Source of the DNA: Epiperipatus broadwayi
Lineage: Eukaryota; Onychophora; Udeonychophora; Euonychophora; Peripatidae
DNA length: 64,000 nucleotides
Assembly: GCA_028023455.1 (NCBI GenBank)
Contig: JAQFVV010000020.1
Coordinates: 12,934,385-12,998,384 of the forward strand
Reading direction: 5' to 3'
Shown here: piece by piece, positions 1 to 13,867 of the stretch
How the letters are laid out: each line of letters opens with the position of its first letter
Numbering within the stretch: the first letter of the stretch is position 1
Notes under the pieces: model-generated
The model's input: the letters and a program-made list of their open reading frames with translations, nothing else
Told to the model about the DNA's origin: nothing
The model's database searches: none
Position numbers and translations under genes: made by a program

Positions 1-1690
1 TAACTGTAATATCTTAGAGATGTGATAAACCATTGATCAAATAACAATTGATAATATGGATCAAATATTTGTTGTTCCAGAGTTAACATTAAAAAATCCA
101 TCCATTTTATTACTGCAGTAGTTTTTCAATGCTTATTTTGTGAACTGGCTGGAAGCTGCCAGAAGGGTAGTCCACCATTATTTTAATCGCAAATGTAATT
201 ATTTAATTTACATAATATACATGTGTGTTGCTGGCATAAACTTGTCTTATATGTAGAGATATATCCTTCTTGCTAATATCATGGGTTAATGACAAAGATC
301 GACTCACTTATATTGGCTGCCCGTATAATGGTGGATGAGTGTCACACCTAGGGGCTGAATTATTTGGATAAGTGCACTAAATATAGAACTGGGGTACAGA
401 CCCAGAACTCTCAAGTAGCCTATCTTGAGTTTCAAATTTATCATGTTCATGTTTCATATTAATTAATTTATTAGCAAGCTTCTCGGACCACACATCATAT
501 ATATATAAGGATGTAACTTCTCACATGCACCACTGAGTTCCTTAATAAGTTTTATTTGTTTGCTTGCAGCAGAGTATGTGTAATGTGAAACCAGCCCATT
601 TTAATCTTCTAATTATAATTATTCATAATTTTATCTGAAAGTATTGTAAATTCTGGTAGAGATGACCTTGATATGTGTTATCTTTCCGACTTTAATAATA
701 GAGATTAATTTGATTACTTTAAGTAATTAAACATATTAATGTTGTACCACATAGTATATGTCTTTGGTCATATTTAAATTATTGCTTAGCAAAAGCTATA
801 GGGAACTCACAAAATTATATTTGGTATGTTACTTTAATATAGATGTATGCTGCCATAAGGCACGAATATTATCAAAATTATATGGAATTAAACCATTGGC
901 ACTGTACTCATCACATGAACAGTATAACCAATTATGTAACTTATGATTTCTTTTATTACTATTATTTTATTATTTAATTTAATCATTTATATTCTCATGT
1001 TAATCATTATTTCTTATAATAAACTTGTTAAAATTATCTCATCTCATTTTAACCATATTACAATCTAATCAAACTTATTCATTAAAATGCAGATTATTTT
1101 CGATAATATACATATTTTCCCATTAAGTATGGTTTAGTTATTTGATCGTGCACCTGATTCATTAAGCGTATGGTTCATTATTAGATATATGTTATGAGTC
1201 TCATCCCTCTCCCTGTGCTCTCAGTCAGAAAAATTAAGTAAAAATATAATGTACTATCAGAAATGTCATTCATAGGATGTCAAGTCATGAAGTACTGGTG
1301 AGATGGGTTCAAACTTGGTTGCACCTGGGATAACCATATTCGAGTTCAATCAGATTTAGTATATTTTACCTGAACTCTGGGTTTTGTTATATGAATGTAC
1401 AAATATGACTGTTACCATATAATAATGAAGAAAATCAAAGATGTCTAACAGAAAAAATACCTCTAAATGTAAATAAAAAATAAAATCATAAAAGTGAATC
1501 TCTAGTGCTGGTTTAGAATGTGCTCTCTGCCATTTTGGTTTTTAAAGGAATCCTCAAAACCACCACTGATACGACCAAGCACTAAACAATATTAGACAAC
1601 ACCCATCAGCACTGATATAAAGAGACCCAGTTATTTTGCCCAGTACAGTAAAAAAATTGTAATTTTCATATAAAAAAAAATCATTCACAA
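1..1690. other. AT-rich non-coding stretch
   Basis: I see no gene here. The open frames are short (about 65 codons or fewer), hydrophobic and low-complexity. Two patches of higher complexity, around 290-440 and 1270-1400, contain GTTCAA-like strings (for example GGGTTCAAAC near 1308) that resemble eroded tRNA-type B boxes. They may be remnants of tRNA-derived SINEs, but no A box or second copy supports that. Confidence 0.5.
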
Positions 1691-3065
1691 TTGTTATAGA
1701 AATAAACATAATCATGTGTCCAAAAAAATCCAAATAACTCTCAATACCAAATATCAAAAATATTACTAGTTAAAAAAGACCAAAAAAATATTAGTAAATC
1801 ATGTGACCAACAACAAAAAAATCAAATATCAAAAAAAGAATATTTAGCAAGTATTACTAAAAATGAATGTAAAAAAATTAAAAATATTACTAAAGTATTT
1901 TAATTTTAAAATAGGGTATATCAAAAAACAGTATTTTGCAAATTTTACTAATTAGAAAACGACCAAAAAATTAGCATAATCACATAACCACAAACAAAAA
2001 ATCAAATAACTCTCGAAATCAAATATCAAAAATATTAGCAATTAGGAAATGCCCCCCAAAGTTAGCATAATAAAAAATTTAAAATAATAGTAAAATATTC
2101 TACTTTTAAAATAATATATCAAATGTAAGCAGCAAAATAAATTATTAAACCAAGATATTTATTTTGTCAAATACTAATATTTGTTAATACTAATAACTGC
2201 TTACATGAAAAAACATTAAAATTACTCCTACAATAAAATGAGCATCATTAAACCTACAAAAGAATAAAACTCATGCTTATGGCAGCAAAGTAGAATTTGA
2301 TATTTCACCAAACTATTTTGTTAAACAGTATATAAATAAACATGTTACCTATACTTATTAAATACAAAAATCAAAACAATACAAATATTTTCTTAAGTGC
2401 GAAAAAATAAAGAACTTTTGAAGGACAAAAAAATGAAAGGGATAGAAAAATTAAAAAAATAATAGTTTAGAAATAATATTTAATCAAAACTTAAAAAGAT
2501 TAAAGGCATGTAAACCACATGTAATAAATACTTTTAACATAATCTTCATTGATGAAGTATGTGGTTATGTATTTAATATCAGTTTAGGTTTATAGTACCT
2601 ATTACATATTTATGTATTACACTTTAGTTTGTATTAAGGGAGTTAATATTGCATATCTATGTATATCCTTACATATATTTGTTCATATCAGATTCCAAAA
2701 AAATTATGTACAATTAGTGGAGAATTAAATAGGATATGAGCTTTGCTGTTAAATTTAAACGAACTTTTTGGTTCAGAGATTAATTTTGAAAACTGTAAAA
2801 GCATTTTACACATGATTAAAAAAAATAATTTCAAAACAATATATTAATATTTAACCAATTTTTATCAAAAAAACCAGAGCCCTCATAGATAAAAGCATAA
2901 TCATGTGATGAATAAATTCAAATTTCAAAAATATTAATAATGAGGAAACATCCTAAAAGAAAAAAACAACAACATAATCATGTGATCTCCCCCCTTCCCA
3001 ATAACTCTAGAAATCAATTATCCAAAAAATTAGTAACTAGGAAATGACAAAAAAACTATAAAAAC
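1690..3065. repeat. Degenerate ~85-bp tandem repeat
   Basis: A phrase of the form 'aatcatgtgacc', then A-rich spacer, 'ataactct', 'aaatcaaatatc', 'aaaaatattagtaa' and 'aggaaatgacc' recurs many times between about 1710 and 3060 (starts near 1710, 1798, 1976, 2898 and 2967). Adjacent occurrences are roughly 70-90 bases apart, and others are separated by decayed copies. Copies differ by many substitutions and indels, so this is an old minisatellite. Nothing in it is coding. Confidence 0.6.
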
Positions 3066-3599
3066 ATTATTCCACACAAATAAATAATAAATTAATAAAT
3101 GAAAAGGAAAAAGCTACTTCTGGTAATTTCTTACACTCATTTGACAAGTTATTTTGTTTAGGTAACTACTTCCCACTGCTTAAACTTAATTTTGGGAGCT
3201 TTTTGTTGTTCTTGTACTTTTCTTCCATTGAAGTAATATCACCATTACACATAGAACTGGCTCTAATGCTTATTTCTTGAAATGGGGTTTTAGATAATGA
3301 ATTTTCAAGTAATTTACAGTTCTTTTCATTCTTATACCATTAAAAATTTGACTTTCTCATAATTGTTTGTCTAACACTAGTTATTACTTCTGGAAACCAT
3401 TTTTTCAGCAAGTCGCATATTTAGATTTATAATTTCCACAACCAAATAAATTTGCATTGATGCACTAATATTAAGCATGATTACTGATAGATGTGTTCCA
3501 CATTTCCAATGCATTAATGTTTCAGCTGACATCCTTTTACTCAATGTGCAAGCAGTGAAATATTAGTGGACTATAGCATCACTTAGAACTTCATTAATA

Positions 3600-5760
3600 T
3601 CATTATACAAAGTCTTATTTTAACACATTTTTCAAATGCTGTATAGCTTTCTCTGCCAACTCATTTGATTCTGTTTGATATGGTGGTGCCAATGTGTGAT
3701 AGATTCCCCTAGTGACAAAACCCAACTCCATAGTTGGAGGCTATAGTGTCAGGGTAACTATGATACAAGAATATTTTGTTCAAAGATTTCATAGTATTTT
3801 TCACATTTGTACTCTTGACACTTTTATATTGTCTACTTTGAGTAAAAAAAAGATATTTCCATTAAACATATCAATCTAATCTAAATAAGAGTCTCTCTGC
3901 AGTTTAGTCGATTTATTCTGATACTTTAATTTCTTCAATAGTATCTAAGCCATAGATAGGTAGTAATCACAAAATTTTACAGTTTGCATAATCTCATTAT
4001 CATATTTGGCTACTTTACATAAAACCATGCTAACTGTTTCATTCTTATAATTCCTGGATGCTCTTTTCCTAACTTCTCAGATTACAAGTGATTGGTCTGT
4101 CATTAACACAATTTTTTACAAATAGATAGACACTTAAATGCATTCAAAACAGCTTTTGACAAATGATCTGCATGTTTATTCATCCAACTATGTTTTAGCC
4201 ATTTTTCTAGGGCTCGGTAGCCAGCATTCCATTTGTTTTGTTCAGCAACAATTGTGATGTGCACTGCATTGTTTCTCATTCAGACAATATACTTAAATTT
4301 TTTTATTTTATTATTGATCTCACATTTAAGTGATAGCCTTAATATGTGACTATGTGATTAGTTGCTTTACTAGGTTTATAAACTACGTTAAAATTTTATG
4401 CGGTTAAGGTATTAGTCCAACAAATTATTCTCCGACTGACAAGTTTTGTAATTTTCTTCCCATTACCAAATATATCCATTAATGGATAATGATCAATATA
4501 AATTTTGAACTCGCACCCATAAACATAATGATAATTTTTTTTAAGAGCATATATTATTGCCAGAGTATCTTTATCCAGCTGGCTATAACTTTTCTCTGTA
4601 GCTGTCAATGTTTGGGAGGCATAAACAATAGGGCATTCACCTCAACAGCAGCAATGTGATATAACCATTCCTATGCTGTAATCTAAGGCATAATAAGGAC
4701 AAGTAACTTTTCTGAAGTAGACAGTTCCCTTGCTCCATTGCAAGCATCTCATGTTCTGCATTCCACTTCCAACATATTCCCTTGTTTAATAAGATATAAT
4801 GGCATGGTGACATGCCTTTTCCTTTCAAAAAAAAACTATTGTAAAAATTTAACAAATCTAAAAATGTCTGAAAATCTTCAACATTCCTTGGTTTAGTAGC
4901 ATTTTTACTCTTCTCATCTTATATGGTCTAGGGTACTTTCTGAAAATATATGCCCTAAGAACTTAATTTCTGTAATGGACCAAATGCATTTAGGAGCACT
5001 TACTCTTGCATTTATTTTATCAAACTGCTTACAAACATTTAGTATACATGTAGCTAATTCACCTTCTGTGTCTACCATAACTAATATGAAGGCAAGAAAT
5101 AACATCTGCCATATCTTGAAACAAATTGTCTATTTTAGCATGAAATAGATTTCATGCAATTGTAATTCCATAAGGCAATTTAATGCACCATTACGTTCTG
5201 AATAACTCCAGATGAGTGCATATTGTCAGTGTCAATAATTCTGCTGCTCTATTAGTGATAGAAATTTGGTAGAATATGGATTTTAAATTGAGCTTAGTGA
5301 AGCCTTTTGTATTCTGCAATGAAGCTACTGTTTCTGAAACACTTGGGTGCTGAATAAGTGCTTTATTTATATATTTGAATAGCATCACTCAGTAATCTCA
5401 TATAAATGGATGATCCCATCTCATTTTAAAATAAGCATGCCCAAAGTGGCCTGGGATGATTCTTATATTGGAGATAGTATATCTCTTTTGGTCAGCTCCT
5501 TCACTTTTAACCTTATGGCAAAAAGAACCTTATGCAGTCACATGTAATGGATTTTGAGTATTTTCCTAATTCTATCTCAACCATTTGTTTTAAACTCTGA
5601 TAGTGTCACCACAAATAGCTGTAAATGTCTAGATCTGATTTTAGACTCCAGCTGTATTTTTTGTCTATATCAATTAGGATCTCCAGCAGTCCAAATAGTT
5701 TCTGCCAAGAATGGGAGTAAGGTCTCATTTCATGGTATGCAAAGATAGTAATTTTTGTTT
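3600..5760 (-). pseudogene. Decayed Ty3/gypsy retrotransposon pol (RT, RNase H, integrase)
   Basis: Read on the minus strand, the fragments follow the order of a Ty3/gypsy polyprotein. Near 5700 is an ILGRNYL-like segment typical of the protease-RT junction. At about 5190-5440 is the RT fingers/palm start (HPSVSET, then LNLKSIFYQISI and ELLTL, matching the family's LDLKSAYHQI...ELTAF). At 4914-5105 the YxDD box is degraded to FILV, followed by a recognisable KFLGHIF. At 4637-4855 is the thumb/connection (FYNSFF...W.WN.EHE), and at 4396-4608 RNase H (EKSYSQLDKDTLAIIYALKK). At 4040-4175 are the RNase H tail and integrase zinc-binding remnants (HADHLSK, then EHPGIIRMKQLA), and at 3650-3720 the integrase core (HTLAPPYQTESNELAEKA). 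The frames are broken by many stops and frameshifts, and the catalytic YxDD is lost, so it is dead. No LTRs were identified. In life such a pol makes cDNA from element RNA and integrates it. Its assignment to Ty3/gypsy is firm from the motif order; the clade is not determined. Confidence 0.87.
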
Positions 5761-5769
5761 AGTCTTCAG

Positions 5770-8700
5770 CTTCACCAGTATCATTACTTTCAAATGGAAA
5801 AGTGATTTTAAATTTGGTATCTCTATGTTTATTCAGTTTACATTAGTATTAAAAGTGATTTCACATTTGCTGTCTCAATTATTTAATTTCTAGCTCATTG
5901 TTAAGGTTATATGTATGAATTTGTCAAAGGTTTGAATTGACATTTTATTTCTAACCTGGTGGGAGAGCAATGTATCAGTTACAAAGCAAGATACATAATT
6001 GACTACAAGAATAGTTAAGTGCTGGTTATTTTTGGATAACAACTTTAATAAAAACAATATTAAAAAAAAAGTTGACAAGAAAGTTTTTTAAAAAAGAAAA
6101 AAGACTTTGTTAACAAATTTAAATTTGCTTGTATCATCTTTAAGATTGAAGTTCAAAGGTTAATTATTAAAAATTTAAAATAAAGTATTAAAAAAAAGGA
6201 TTTAGTTTTGTTTTGTTAAATGGGAAATTTATAAAAAGAATTTTTATATTGGAATGAATATATTTATTGTAATTAATAAAATTAGTTAAAAAAATATGAT
6301 TAGAAAAATAAAGGAATAAAATTTACTTATTTTTAAAGATGATAGGTTTAATAAAATGTGATTTAAAATTTTTATAGGCAGCAGGCATTCTGACAGTATT
6401 TCTAGTATGGTTTTTGTTTTACAATCATCACTAGCAGCGTGCAAAAACTTTAAATTTATTTTTATTAGAGCCAAGTTATCAACAAAAATAAATATCATAA
6501 AATAGATATTATTATTCACAGCTGATAATTCTTGTGTGTGTATCATTTATCCTGGTTCAATGTAATCTGGATTAATTATATATCTTCAACTGATATGTGA
6601 TCAAACTTGAACTGCCATTTCTGAGTTCTGCTAAACCTATGGTAAAAAATGTTTTCAAAGTGTCTGTTAACTGAAAGTCCTCTCTTATAGAATATTTGTT
6701 TTGGAAATATGATTTAAGGAAATATGATCTGAGTAAATTAAAATTTGAAGTAGCTAAAGGAATTAATACAAATTATTGTTTCTACACTTTCAAGGATAAT
6801 GTACAGGATAGGATCTTCAATGCTGGAATAGACTTCATTATGAAAAACAAACAAAGGAAAAAGTGTTAAGCTTAATATAAAAAAAAAGATTTTAAACTGA
6901 AGACACTGATAAACTTTAGTGTTTAAAAGGATGATCACTTGAAGGATGGTAATGTTTCAATACTTATTATTTTATAATTTAATGTAATGATGTTTTAAAT
7001 ATTTTATATGTCTTATTGTATAAAAAATATTTTTTTTTGTTATTAATCAGAACTTCTGTTTCACTTCTCATAAATTCTACCATTTAAATTGTAAATTAAA
7101 TTTATAATAACTAGGAAGATAAGAGTTCATATATTACTGAATTAGTCAAGGCAGTGTTTTTAATAAGACTGATGATGTGATATGGATTCCCAGTGGATGA
7201 CACTATGGTTTTAATTTAATATAAATTTATAATTCATAGAATGTCTAACTTCCCTCCAGCCATTTAGGAGTAATTAATGGTCTGGAAAAGTGACATAGTT
7301 TGTAGTATTTTTATTATTATAGCCATGTCTGACCATTAGCATCATTTATGATTGAATTACATTATATTTTACTCCTATCTCATTTCATTTCTGTTATTTG
7401 GATTTGAATGTGAAATCTCAAAGATCATTTTATTCATTAAGCACTAACTTGTCGTATCTATATGATTATTATAATTTGTGCTAAATTAACTATGATGATC
7501 TCTTTTACCAAAAGGCAGGACCATTACAATATATAGATGATTGAAACGAAATATTTGTGTTTTAGGAAGACAGTATCTATATGTAAAACATCTTTCATAG
7601 CATGTGTATAATACTTTTATATATGCACACATTTTATCTCTGCATCAATTTTGCAGAACTTTTGCACACATGTACTTAACTGCATTTACTACTGCTCTTT
7701 TTGGATGACTACTGAATATATAATTAATTAGCATAAATTTATTTAAAGTTGTATGCTAACTATGTAAATATTCTAGAGTGAATACAATAAGGATAATTAT
7801 ATAAATAAGATATGGTAACAATTTACAACAGTAAATTATTTTTTTTACAAAAACAATATCGACATATAGCAATAATAAAATAAGATTTACCTTCTCTTTA
7901 TTTTTCATCAATTTGGTTAAGTATTTGGTTACACTAATTGTTCTGAAAGCCATGAGTGAGAACGCTAAGACAACTTGTTGAAGTTTTGTCCAAATATCTT
8001 TAAAAAAACATAAAGACACACCATTTATTAATGTGACATCTGAAATAAATGATAATAAACAATAATATCATCAAAAAATATTATATATTTGAAATTTGGT
8101 TACGAATATGTATTTTAGTAAATGAAAATTTCTTTAAAAACACATGAACTTACTTAACTATTTAACTAATTATATACATGCATATATAAAATTTAAATTT
8201 AGTGCAAAAATATAAAAGGATATGTTGGCAGTAGTAATGGACCCTCTGTTAAGACTACAACTTCAGCCAAATGATAAATCATGAACATAAAATTATAATA
8301 TTCACAATTAGGCATTTAAATGTCAGAGTCATTTTTACTTATATAAATACTGTGCACTCATTAGCTTTTTAAACGATAGAACTACTTTTACTTATATAAA
8401 TAATGTGCACCCGTTAGCTGGTGGATATTATAAACTAAATATTAATTATCTGTTGAAATTGTTACAATTTTATTTCACTTCGAAAACTTACATACATTTA
8501 GATATAGTACAAGAACACAGATCCATATGATTGAAAAGGAGAGGGTTACAGAATGCAAGACTTTAGTATACATAGAAGAAAAAAAACCAATCAATATGAC
8601 ATACTGTGAATTAAAATATAACATCCAGAAAATATATGTATCTATATATGCACAACAATGTATATTAAAATTGATATACTTCATAAATTATACATAAGTT

Positions 8701-9480
8701 TGTGTGTTTACATATAAGTGTGCGGGAAAGGCAGTATTTATATATTTTTATGTAGATATATATATATATATAAGAATACATTGCATACATTGAATATAAA
8801 TATATATGGTACATGAAGGAGTCCATGTTAAATATAAATAATATATAAACAAACATAACAATAACAATTATTTTTAATCTGACTGTATGATTATATTAAA
8901 GCAAAAATAATATTGTTGTAGTTTCATTTATTGTATATAGTTTTTAAATTACGTATAACATAAATCAAAAACAAAATCTAGATCGCTTTATATGTAATGC
9001 TGTAGTGTTATTCATTCATATATATGCTTTAATAAAACAGTTTCAATCTAAAGGTCGTTTCAATTGGCTTCAAAAGACTATAACAGAAATAAAAGAAACA
9101 TGATAATTAAAGAGTCAATCTGAAAAAGAAAAAATATCAATAAAAATAATAATTAAAGAATTTCTAAAATAGGTATACATAGAAAGTATTTATATAACAT
9201 TTATAGAAAAAGACAAAGAGATAATAATGAATTAGTTAGTTAATGACAAAAGCAATTATTAGTTTTATTTACACAGAAAAATGATTATTGCACAAATGAG
9301 AATAAACAAAACAAACATACGAATAAAATAAATGAATGGACTGAATAATTCTCAATAGGTTATATATATATTTAAAAAACAACAACAACAACTTAAATTA
9401 ATGAATGATGCAGCAGAATTATAATGCAATTTTCTTATATATATATAAATCTTATATAATAGAATAATTATATAAAATTA
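5770..9480. other. AT-rich non-coding stretch
   Basis: No gene recognised. The region is full of A/T homopolymers and short (TA)n tracts (for example 8756-8772 and 9361-9370). Open frames reach about 87 codons on the minus strand but are rich in I, L, F and K with no motif. The only structure seen is a short direct repeat at 8332-8425, listed separately. Confidence 0.5.
8332..8425. repeat. Short direct duplication, period 53 bp
   Basis: The string TTTTACTTATATAAATA followed by TGTGCAC and TTAGCT occurs at 8333 and again at 8386 with few differences. It is a local tandem duplication of about 37-40 bp separated by a short spacer. Confidence 0.7.
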
Positions 9481-9484
9481 TATC

Positions 9485-10335
9485 AAATTAAACAAGTAGT
9501 ATATTTTCCTTCTTTATTTATGTTTTTTTTAAATGCATGTGTTCATTTATTATACACAAAGTATAGCATAATCAAAAGAAAAGTTAAATTATATAGTAAA
9601 CAAACCTTAAATATAATTTTCTTAAAGCTAATTTTAGGTTATTTAAATTTATGGTATGTTTGTTTGTTTTCATCACATATTTATTTAAAAAATAATAGGT
9701 TTCATATGTAAATATTTATGAGTAATCCAGATGACAATGTATATTTAATATATATTAATGTCAATATTTTTATATATTTAAATTAATATGTTTACATTTA
9801 TTATTATAAGCAAGTAGTAAATAAACTAAACATATTTATTAAACTTTTAAAATATATTTTGGCTATTTATTTAGTAATATTTATGAAAATATATTTTCTT
9901 TCCGGTTTTCTTTAGTGTATCATTTGCAACACATGTCAGAAACATCTATAAAATTATATAAAAGATACAATAGATAAAATGATAAGTAATTCATGATTAA
10001 ATAGTTCAACAAGGAATATTTTGTTTACTCATTAAGTTGTATGTTTTTGTTATGTTCATTATATTAATAAATTTTTATATTTTATTTTTTTAAACATTTC
10101 AACAGTTACACTTAATCATTATGGGGAAAGCTAATATTTTTTATTTATTTTATTTCAAACCACTATAATTTGATGATAAACATTATTGCTACTTTAATAA
10201 GTTCTATTCATATGGTTCTTCATTTGTGGATATTTTTGTTGGTACAATTTGGCACATGAATGCATGGCATGGTAGTAATTTAGACTTAACTGGGCTCTCT
10301 TTCATCTCCCTTTCTGATATAAATTTAGAGCCCCC
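9485..10335 (+). repeat. Dispersed repeat family R1, copy 1
   Basis: This ~850-bp stretch aligns along its length with 15359-16795 in the same orientation. Shared landmarks in order are the ATGCATGTGTTC phrase, GGTTTCAT, GTGTATCATT...CAACACATGTCA, AAAGATACAATA, GATAAGTAATTCATGATT, TTTCAACAGTTA, TATTTCAAACCA and TTTGTGGATATTTT. The right end (10260-10310) contains TGGCATGGTAG, similar to a pol III A box, followed by the counterpart of a B box that is better preserved in copy 2. The element class is unknown; a tRNA-like right end is an inference. Confidence 0.75.
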
Positions 10336-10339
10336 ATGG

Positions 10340-10855
10340 GTGTCTAGAATAGAAATCATTTACCTGAGATTACTGCCATATATTTAATATGGAATGTGTA
10401 ATATATTTTTTGATATAAGTTGGACCAGAATGTTCAATTGTAGTTACAATCTTATTGAACATTTTAAAATAATATGAATAATAAATGATTTTATTTCCAA
10501 TGTAATAAACATTTTGACAATTAAAAAAAATCTTTTTTTAATTACATAAACTATTTTGTAGGTGATTTTTTTACAGAATAAATATAGAAATTGTAGGCTA
10601 TTTGAGCAATTGAGATGTTTATTTGCAATTCTTAGCTGACTATAGTTGTATGGTGAACAAATGTTGGTAAAAATATTAGTTACTAATAGAATATTTATTT
10701 ATTCATTTAATATATTGTGCATATGAATATTTCACATTTTTCTAGGAATGTATTTATTATTGTGTCTAACATACTATAATGGATGCGACTAACCCTGTGA
10801 TGTTGGGGAGGGTCTAAAATTATGCTTAATAAATTGTAAAATTTAAGATAAAAGA
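10340..10855. other. AT-rich stretch between R1 and gag relic
   Basis: Nothing recognisable as a gene or repeat. It contains a short GC-richer patch near 10790-10815 with no assigned meaning. Confidence 0.4.
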
Positions 10856-10859
10856 TAAG

Positions 10860-12545
10860 TCAAATAATTAATTTAAAGAATTAAAGATTTAAAAGAATCT
10901 AAAAATGATTCCAATAATACATTTGAATAGTTAAATAATAAGCTTGATAAGAAAATTGAAGAATTAAAAGCCAATTCAAAAGAATTAAAATCTGATTTTA
11001 ATAATAAATTTAACAAATTTAATACCAAATGTAATGCTTCAAATGCTAGAATCAAAGAGTCGAAATGTTAGACATAAAATTAAAAGAGTTCAATGTAAAA
11101 TGTGATATAAGATTTAATGAATTAAAAACTCAATCAAGAAAATTTGAAGATAAGTTAGATAAATCACACAAAAAAATTTAGAATGGATTTAAAAAATTAA
11201 GTAATAAAATGAAAATGTCTCAAAAGAATTGCAAAGGGTTAGGAAAAACATTTAGCAGAATTAGAAAAAAACTAATAACGATTTCCACATAAAATTCCAA
11301 ACTGAAATAAATCATTTTAGGACAGAACTTGATGATATTAAAAGTAGGTCAAAGATAGAATATTGAGAGTTATGCACAAAACATAGCAAATCAGAAGGTA
11401 AAAATAAAGAAATTATAAAAGAATAAAGAAACACAGTGTAGTTTACAATGCATGAAAGATCAAATTAATATTATTGAACAGAGACAAGAAATAGTAGAGG
11501 ATGTGAAGAAAAAGTTAATCTTATAGAATGTTTGCAAGATGTAGAAATTATGAGCAAAATGCAGGGAGTTCAAGAGATGCACGAATACTTAAAGAAACAG
11601 GAAAAGACTGTAAATAGCCAGATATTAATGATAGAGAATAAATTGTCAGAACCCAAAAATATTGAAGATAAAATAAAAGATGATTATTAAGATGTGGTAT
11701 ACAAATCCATACGTTTGAAAGAAAGGCTATATTTTAGAAATGATTATTTGGATGGGGTTATTAATGAAATATCACCTGTGTCAATAGAAAATGATGTTAG
11801 ACAGTCTAATGAAATACAAGTGAGTAATAATAATAAAATAAATAATAGTATCTTTAAATTCATTTAGCTAAAAAATTTTAAATGAGAATATGATGAAAAT
11901 CCAACCAAGTGTTTATATGGGTTGGAAGGATTATTTTCCTTAAATAAATTAAATGACAAAGAAAAATTAGCAATTCTAAGTAATCATCTGTAATCCTTGA
12001 CAAAGAATTGGAGAACTTTATTTAATAAACCAAAAACTTATGAAGATTTGAAGTATATACTTTTAAACTACTTTTGGAATGAGAATAAACAGGATAGTGT
12101 CAGGCGATCAAATTACAAATAAGTATAATCCTATTAAAGGTAACTACACTTAATTTTTCCAGAAATAAGCAGCTAAATTAAAAATGCTGACCATATTATA
12201 TGAAGGAACTTTCCCAAACACAGAGAAAAACCATTAATAGCAGCAGATGGAAACACAGTAGAACAGGTGTCAGAAATTTTAGGTCCACTTGAGGCAAGTG
12301 AGAAAGCTTCAGAAAATGTTTACCATCTTAAAAAGGGAAAATAATTACTATTATGTATTCAATATAAAAGTAAATAGAAATAGAGTTAATATAGTCTATA
12401 AACAAGATAAAAATAGACCATATCAAAGAAGGTTATTGTATCATAATGATAATATGAATATTGGAAAAAATATGGATGAACCAGAAAGAAATGCTCAGAT
12501 CACAGGAGACTATCTTATCACAAATTCGCAGAATATTTTTGTGTA
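10860..12545 (+). pseudogene. Decayed Ty3/gypsy-type gag with coiled-coil N-terminus
   Basis: On the plus strand, 10860-11700 translates piecewise into K/E/L/N-rich heptad-like sequence (KELK, KIEELK, FNELKTQ, KLDKS), typical of a long coiled coil. At 11870-12115 follows a segment like the gag capsid domain: FKWEY-like, then CLYGLEGLF, LNDKEKLAILSNHL, a Trp-containing stretch, and YEDLKYILLNYFWNENKQDS. This is the usual spacing of the retrotransposon capsid (hydrophobic helix, then 'D.EK...L..HL', then 'YEDLK..L...YW...Q'). At 12140-12540 capsid C-terminal-like sequence continues (LKMLT, LYEGTFPKH). Stops and frameshifts break every domain. The protein would package element RNA in cytoplasmic particles. 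It may belong to the same family as the pol at 3.6-5.8 kb, but lies on the opposite strand about 5 kb away, so it is a separate insertion or a rearranged part. An 85-codon open frame at 12289-12546 is a surviving piece, not a gene. Confidence 0.7.
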
Positions 12546-12549
12546 AGTG

Positions 12550-13855
12550 CTTGAGGACAAGGCCTGAATATAATCCATTAAACTAAAATGAACCATTCTG
12601 AATAAAAAGAAAAATGGGAAGAATGCATTTCTTTTAGAAATCACTGGAAGTGATAAAGGTACCTTTCAATGTCCAAAGTTTATGGCACCACCTGAATAGA
12701 TAATTAATATTTATACAAAATGAGTTAACCATATTGAGAAATAATATTTGTTTTGATAATGAAATTTATTTACTTATTTATTTTGAAATAAAAGATGCTA
12801 TAAACTCCAAGAAATGACAAGCATTTAAAGAAAATGATAAAATCTAATTTAGTGATAAATATTTTAAAACTTGATGCTTCAATAATATGGGTATACAGTT
12901 TGAAAAACTTTAATAACTTAACTTTTGTAGTATAAGTTTATAAGAATATGTTTATAATTATTGTTTTACAGAGAAGAATTTGAGAATAAAGTGGTATTTC
13001 CAAATATATATATATTTATTAATTGTGAAAGGTGAAATATCTAAAAAATAACTAAATATTTAAAAAAAAGTATTAGATAGTAAATTAAGAGGATTAATGA
13101 ATGTATAGCCTGATTTATGATATAATTTTAAATGCTTTCCAGAAGAAATTATCTTTGAATGTGCAATGATTGCAAGAGGATATAGTGAATAGTAACTCTC
13201 TCTTTTTTTTTAAATAAATGGAAATTTTATGAATTAAAAATATATTTAATAAAAGTAAAATAATATATCTATGTATGTTATTCAAGAAATTTGAAGGTTT
13301 TGGAAAATGTAGATATTCTGTCAATAACAGAACATATTCATATTGAATATATATGTATTGTAGACTTATTTAAAATATACATCATAGTACAATAATTATT
13401 GTGTAACTTATTATAGTGAGAGGTGACAGACTTAATTTATGGTCAGACTAAAATAAAATATGGAATTTGGAGTTGAATTTTAAGAAAATTTACTATTAGT
13501 TTTTGCAGATTATTTTTTATTATTGGTAAATAATACATATTGGAGATTCTAATGAACTAAAACATTTTTTTTTCTTTTATGGACAGGAGGCAATATACCA
13601 TAGTGCCCTAATTTTAAACTTGGAAGTATTATATTCCTAAAAAAAAATTTATTGTTGACTTAAATTGCTTATAAAATGGTCAAATACTTTTCCTCATTAA
13701 TATGTAGTGATTATATATACAATTTTAATTTTTACAAACAGTATATCAAATTGTTAGTTTATTTCACATAGCAATAAAATATAAATTTAATATTAATTTT
13801 TAGAAAGATATGATGAAGTGAATTACCTATTGATAGATTCATTTGTTGACATTTT
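12550..13855. other. AT-rich non-coding stretch after gag relic
   Basis: The first 150 bases may be the decayed gag/protease junction, but no DTGA-type protease motif is visible. The rest is AT-rich with no recognisable feature. Confidence 0.4.
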
Positions 13856-13867
13856 TATCTACTATAT

